Assembly: GCA_027604665.1 (NCBI GenBank)
Contig: JADGIZ010000517.1
Span: 1-12,455, forward strand
Direction of reading: 5' to 3'
Source of the DNA: Polyrhizophydium stewartii
Taxonomy: Eukaryota; Chytridiomycota; Chytridiomycetes; Rhizophydiales
Length of the DNA: 12,455 nt
Part shown: positions 9,061-12,455 of the stretch, one piece after another
Position numbering within the stretch: position 1 is the stretch's first letter
Layout of the letters: each line of letters begins with the position of its first letter
Position numbers and translations under genes: made by a program
The notes under the pieces: generated by a model
What the model was told of the DNA's origin: nothing
The model's input: the letters and a program-made list of their open reading frames with translations, nothing else
Databases searched by the model: none

Positions 9061-9488
9061 TCGGGCTGCTTCAAGCTCTTGGCGGTGCATTGCTCGAATG
9101 CTGCTGCGAGTGCTGCCCATGATCCGTTTTACAGCAGTCTTTCCGTCCTCATTCTGCAACGCCTTTCTGGTCAAACTGACCCAGTCTCAATCTTTCTCGC
9201 CCTTGCGCCTCTCTCGCCCACTTTGCGGGCTCCCTTGGTTCGTCTCTGGCCGCCGTCTCTTGCGGCCTCATCCACGTCGGCTATACACAGAATACAGCTA
9301 GGCGGTCGACAGGACTGCGTAATTTATTCGATGCGCGCTGCCAGCGCACAAGCAGCGAGCGTCATAGACGCCATCCGGCCGGCGCTTCAGCGGATTAGGC
9401 AGCGAGAGCCCAGAGGGTTGCCGATCGAGAAAGCGCTGATGCAACAACGAGCAGGACAATGCCGGGGTGCGGTGCAAGCAGCACCGGG
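9061..9488. other. Convergent 3' spacer between the PPP4R4-like gene and YME1
   Basis: It is pyrimidine-rich on the plus strand around 9130-9270 and holds no convincing gene. Open frames on the plus strand extend into the antisense of YME1 and show no family motif. It should contain the 3' UTRs of both converging genes. Confidence 0.5.
9323..9328 (-). terminator. Candidate poly(A) signal AATAAA for YME1
   Basis: TTTATT on the plus strand reads AATAAA on the minus strand, about 160 bp beyond the YME1 stop codon. Position and strand suit a polyadenylation signal; fungal signals are loose, so this is suggestive only. Confidence 0.4.
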
Positions 9489-12067
9489 TCACTTGGCTTT
9501 ATTGGGCTTGCTTTGCGGCGAAGATGCTTGCGTCGCATCGGCAGGCTTCTTGGTCAGATCGGCGCCCTTGATCGCGAGCTTGACCTCGTCGAGTGAGAGC
9601 GTCTCATGCTCGACGAGAGCTTTCGCGAGGCGGTGAAGCTCCTCCTTGTGTGTGCGCATGAGCGACATTGTGCGCGAATACGAGCTTTCAAGGAGGGCCT
9701 TGACCTCGGCTTCGACCAGCGCGCGCGTCTGCGAGCTCGCCTGCTCAAAGCTCTCTTGCGAAAAGCTCTGCAGACCAACCTTGTCGCTCATGCCGTAGGA
9801 CATGATCATCTCGCGCGCAATGCTCGTGGCCTTTTGCAGGTCGCTCGAAGCGCCCGTCGTGACTTCGTCGGCGCCAAAGATGAGCTCCTCGGCGACGCGG
9901 CCGCCCATGCACACGTCGAGCATCGCCAGCAGCTCTTTTCTTGTGTGGTTGGTCTTGTCGGCCTCGGGCAGCTGCACCGTCACTCCGAGCGCGTTGCCGC
10001 GCGGGATGACGGTGACCTTGTGCAGCGGCATGGCGCCTTGCGTGTACAGCGCCGCCAGCGTGTGGCCGCCCTCGTGGTACGCCGTGAGCCGCTTGTTTTC
10101 CTCGGTTATCACGGCCGACTTTTTTTCGGAGCCCATGATGATCTTGTCCTTGGCCCACTCGAGATGCGACATGTTGACTTGCCGCGAGTTCTCCTTTGAC
10201 GCCTTGATGGCCGCCTGGTTGATCAGATTGGCCAGATCCGCGCCGGAGAAGCCGGGCGTGCCGCGCGCAAGCACCTCGACGTCCACGCTCGGCGCCATCT
10301 GCACATCGCGCATGTGCACCTTGAGGATCTGGGTGCGGCCCTTGACGTCGGGCAGCGGCACGGGCACGAGGCGGTCGAAGCGGCCCGGGCGGACCAGCGC
10401 CTTGTCGAGCGACTCGGGCGTGTTGGTGGCCGCAATCAGAATCACGCCCTCGGTCGACGAGAAGCCATCGAGCTCGACGAGCAGCTGGTTGAGCGTCTGC
10501 CGCATGTAGCTCTGGTCCTTTGTCGAGCGCTTCGAGCCCACGGCGTCGAGCTCGTCAATGAACACGATGCACGGCGCGCGCTTCTTGGCCGACGCAAACA
10601 GCTCCCGCACGCGCCGGGCGCCGACGCCCACATACAGCTCGTCGAACTCGGAGCCGCTCATCTGGAAAAAGGGCACGCCGGCCTCGCCCGCAACCGCGCG
10701 CGCAAGGTGCGTCTTGCCCGTGCCGGGCGGGCCATAGAGCAGAATGCCCTTGGGCAGCTTGCCGCCGAGCTCCATGAACTTGCTCGGCTCGCGCAGGAAC
10801 TCAACAATCTCCTCGAGCTCCTGCTTGGCCTCGTCGACTCCCTGCACATCGCTGAAGGTGATGGTCTGGTTGACGGAGCTCGGCTCGACCTCGCCCGACG
10901 ACATGGCCGCTGCAGCACGCACGAGAGGCGCAGTCGAGTCAGCCATACTCGGCGTTCAGCCAGCACACGCCAAGCGGCGACAGGCGAGAGCCACGCACCG
11001 GACTTGAGGACGCCCTGCTGGTCGAGGACCACCGACAGGCCCGTCATGATCAGCACGCCATAGAGCAGCCGCGAGCCCATCTTGCGGCTGAACTTGCTCC
11101 ACGACCACGCCTCGCTGATGACGACTTGGATCGGCTGCCCCTCTGGGTGCGGCGGCAGCGACTCGTTGCGTGCGCCGGCCGACACCGCGCGGCGCTGGAA
11201 CGCCCCAGACGCCGACGTTGAGACGGCCGTGCTGCGCGCCGGCTGAGGCGCAATTGGCAGGCGGGCGCCAAGCGCACGCTCCCACTCGGCGATGTTGGTC
11301 CGCACTAAATGCTCGCGGCCCTCCGAGACGGTGCCCGTCAGCCGCGCGCCATCCGCGTCGGTGTCGGCCGAAGCGTGCGCTGCGCCGGAACCGCCATTCG
11401 GCAGCGGCGCCGAGCCGCCGCTGGACGCCAGCATGGCGGCGTGCGCCGCGGGGGACAGCGGCGGCGCCGTCCCGTACAGATGTGTGTTGGCCACGATCGA
11501 CGACACCCGCAGCGCCAGGCGGTCGATCTTGCCGTCCTTGGAGAGCGCGGTGATGTACGCACGGAGCGACTCGGGGTCCTGCTGGATGCGCCGCGCATCC
11601 TCGGCCCTCGCCGCGGCCGGGTAGCGGACCGACGCCGCACTCAGCTGCGGCTGGTTCTCGAAGCGGCTGATGAGAGCGCTGTAGTTGCCCGTGCGCAGGA
11701 GCTCCTTGTACAGCTCGCGCTGCTTAGCCGGGTTGGCCTTGTTCTGCGGCTCGTTGCACTCGGCCTCGAGCTGGAACAGCCGCCGCTCGGACCAGAACCC
11801 ACGGCGCTGGCTGCGAGCCAGCCCGGAGAATGACGAGTTGGGGTCTCTGGCCGAAGGCGGCCGAGAGACGACGGCGCCGCTCGCCATAGGCCCGGAGTCG
11901 CCTCCAAGGAGAGCAGCCGTTGCCCGCGTATGAGCAGAGGCTGCCGCTGCCGCCGCAAGGTGCGAGCTGCTCCGTGTGCCCACCGCACGCCCGGGCCTCG
12001 CTGCCTCTACGACGGCCGCAGCAGCCACCGCCGCACCTCGAAGGCTCGAGCGGGTCGTTGGTTGCAT
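9489..12067 (-). CDS. YME1: YME1-type mitochondrial i-AAA protease, 2 exons
   Basis: Yme1 is an ATP-driven zinc metalloprotease of the mitochondrial inner membrane, facing the intermembrane space, that degrades misfolded and regulatory proteins. Exon 1 is 12067-10999 and exon 2 is 10909-9489 (829 aa). The N terminus is rich in Ala, Arg and Ser and nearly free of acidic residues at first, as in a mitochondrial presequence. A fungal Yme1-like helical region ([23 protein letters not shown]) follows. One membrane segment lies at about 333-349 ([15 protein letters not shown]). The AAA module has Walker A GPPGTGKT (416-423), pore loop YVGVG (449-453), Walker B IVFIDE ending at 476, and arginine-finger motif RPGRFD (530-535). 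The protease domain has HEGGH (635-639) and a likely third zinc ligand Asp713 in TTGASSDL. A single membrane segment indicates i-AAA rather than m-AAA. Slightly longer than yeast or human relatives, mostly at the N terminus. A later start at Met61 (11887) is possible. Confidence 0.96.
10910..10998 (-). other. YME1 intron (89 bp)
   Basis: On the minus strand the donor GTGCGT follows AAGTCCG, GCTGAC (plus 10938-10943) serves as branch point, and CTGCAG is the acceptor. Phase 1 on both sides joins VLKS to [10 protein letters not shown] in frame, between the membrane segment and the AAA domain. Confidence 0.85.
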
Positions 12068-12133
12068 CGGAAGAAGATCGCGGCAAGACTGATTTCCGTG
12101 TTTTGTGCCGACACTTGGCTGGCCGAGTCACAG

Positions 12134-12455
12134 CTCAGGAAGCTCGACAACGGCGACAGCAAGAGGCTCTGGATCGACGTCGTCCGCCTCGACTGGCAGG
12201 GAGACCTGAAGCTGCTGAGAGACGACTACTTCACTTACATAATATCCGTCAACACGGTCATGTCCCGCAGCATGTACGACCGCCTCAAGGCGCTCAATGA
12301 CCGGAACCTCGAGTTCCACCGCCTGCCGTTCGTGGCCGCCCGCAACCGCTTCGACGACGAGCTCGACTGGTCCGACCCGCAGCGGCTGTGTGAGACAGCC
12401 GCGCGCGCCGGCTCGGTCTCGCTGCTGGCCGAGCTCGTCGAGGTGCGCAAGGCCG
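12134..12455 (+). CDS. Unrecognised protein, 5' part, running off the window end
   Basis: The plus frame reads KLDNGDSKRLWIDVV, then VRLDWQGDLKLLRDD and FHRLPFVAARNRFDDELDW, with almost every third codon position G or C, unlike its antisense frames. The last part (LCETAARAGSVSLLAELVE) resembles an ankyrin-type helix pair, a weak guess. I do not recognise the family. The start is unsettled: the frame is open upstream to 11834, with in-frame ATGs at 11930 (inside antisense YME1, with a poorly protein-like Arg/Cys-rich stretch after it) and 12260 (inside the good coding region). A CAG ending at 12133 could be an acceptor. It is divergent from YME1 with little or no space between them. Confidence 0.6.

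Noticed and set aside
8961..9119. Short plus frame ending in a Cys-rich motif (LLECCCECCP), like a tiny palmitoylated membrane protein
   Set aside because: It has no in-frame ATG and no acceptor that joins it in phase to an upstream exon, and it overlaps the better terminal-exon candidate in another frame. Kept only as a curiosity.
9499..9504. AATAAA on the minus strand just before the YME1 stop
   Set aside because: It falls in the coding codons for Asn-Lys near the C terminus, upstream of the stop, so it is unlikely to be the poly(A) signal.
9079..9636. 185-codon plus frame over the 3' spacer and the end of YME1
   Set aside because: About 150 bp of it is antisense to conserved YME1 coding, and it has no recognisable motif or good codon bias.
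1..12455. A novel defence, mobile or biosynthetic gene system
   Set aside because: The identifiable genes are conserved eukaryotic housekeeping genes with unrelated roles. No transposase, terminal repeats, CRISPR-like array or biosynthetic enzyme was seen on either strand.

Overview
The window is nuclear DNA of a fungus, most likely a GC-rich basidiomycete. The clade is an inference. The evidence is protein-coding genes broken by many short spliceosomal introns (52-107 bp, one of 257 bp), a recurrent GCTGAC branch-point motif shortly upstream of CAG acceptors, very high GC at third codon positions, and long low-complexity tails rich in Ser, Gly, Arg or Pro. I see no bacterial operon signals, transposon, tRNA, rRNA or CRISPR array.

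Layout. (1) 1-260 is non-coding or the end of an intron upstream of the first visible exon. (2) 261-3782 (+) is a Sec1/Munc18-family gene in eight visible exons, lacking its extreme 5' end; its SM core is followed by an extra tail of about 305 residues rich in RG and GYD. (3) 3783-4805 is a spacer of about 1 kb with a possible small acidic first exon at 4195-4278. (4) 4806-8855 (+) is an 11-exon gene whose spliced product aligns along its core with animal PPP4R4, a HEAT-repeat regulatory subunit of protein phosphatase 4; it may continue by one more exon to 9060. (5) 8856-9488 is the convergent 3' spacer. (6) 12067-9489 (-) is a two-exon YME1-type mitochondrial i-AAA protease, complete with Walker A/B, second region of homology and zinc-protease motifs. 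(7) From about 12134 to the window end (+) lies the 5' part of an unrecognised gene, divergent from and perhaps overlapping the 5' end of YME1.

The three recognised genes serve different processes: exocytic SNARE-mediated fusion, PP4 phosphatase regulation and mitochondrial inner-membrane proteostasis. Nothing in the sequence ties them into one pathway. It reads as a housekeeping block rather than a new multi-gene system. The most interesting points are the RG/GYD tail on the SM protein, the PPP4R4 homologue in a fungus, and several unsettled splice choices. All exon boundaries were worked out by hand from reading frame, splice motifs and remembered family similarity; no search or alignment program was run.
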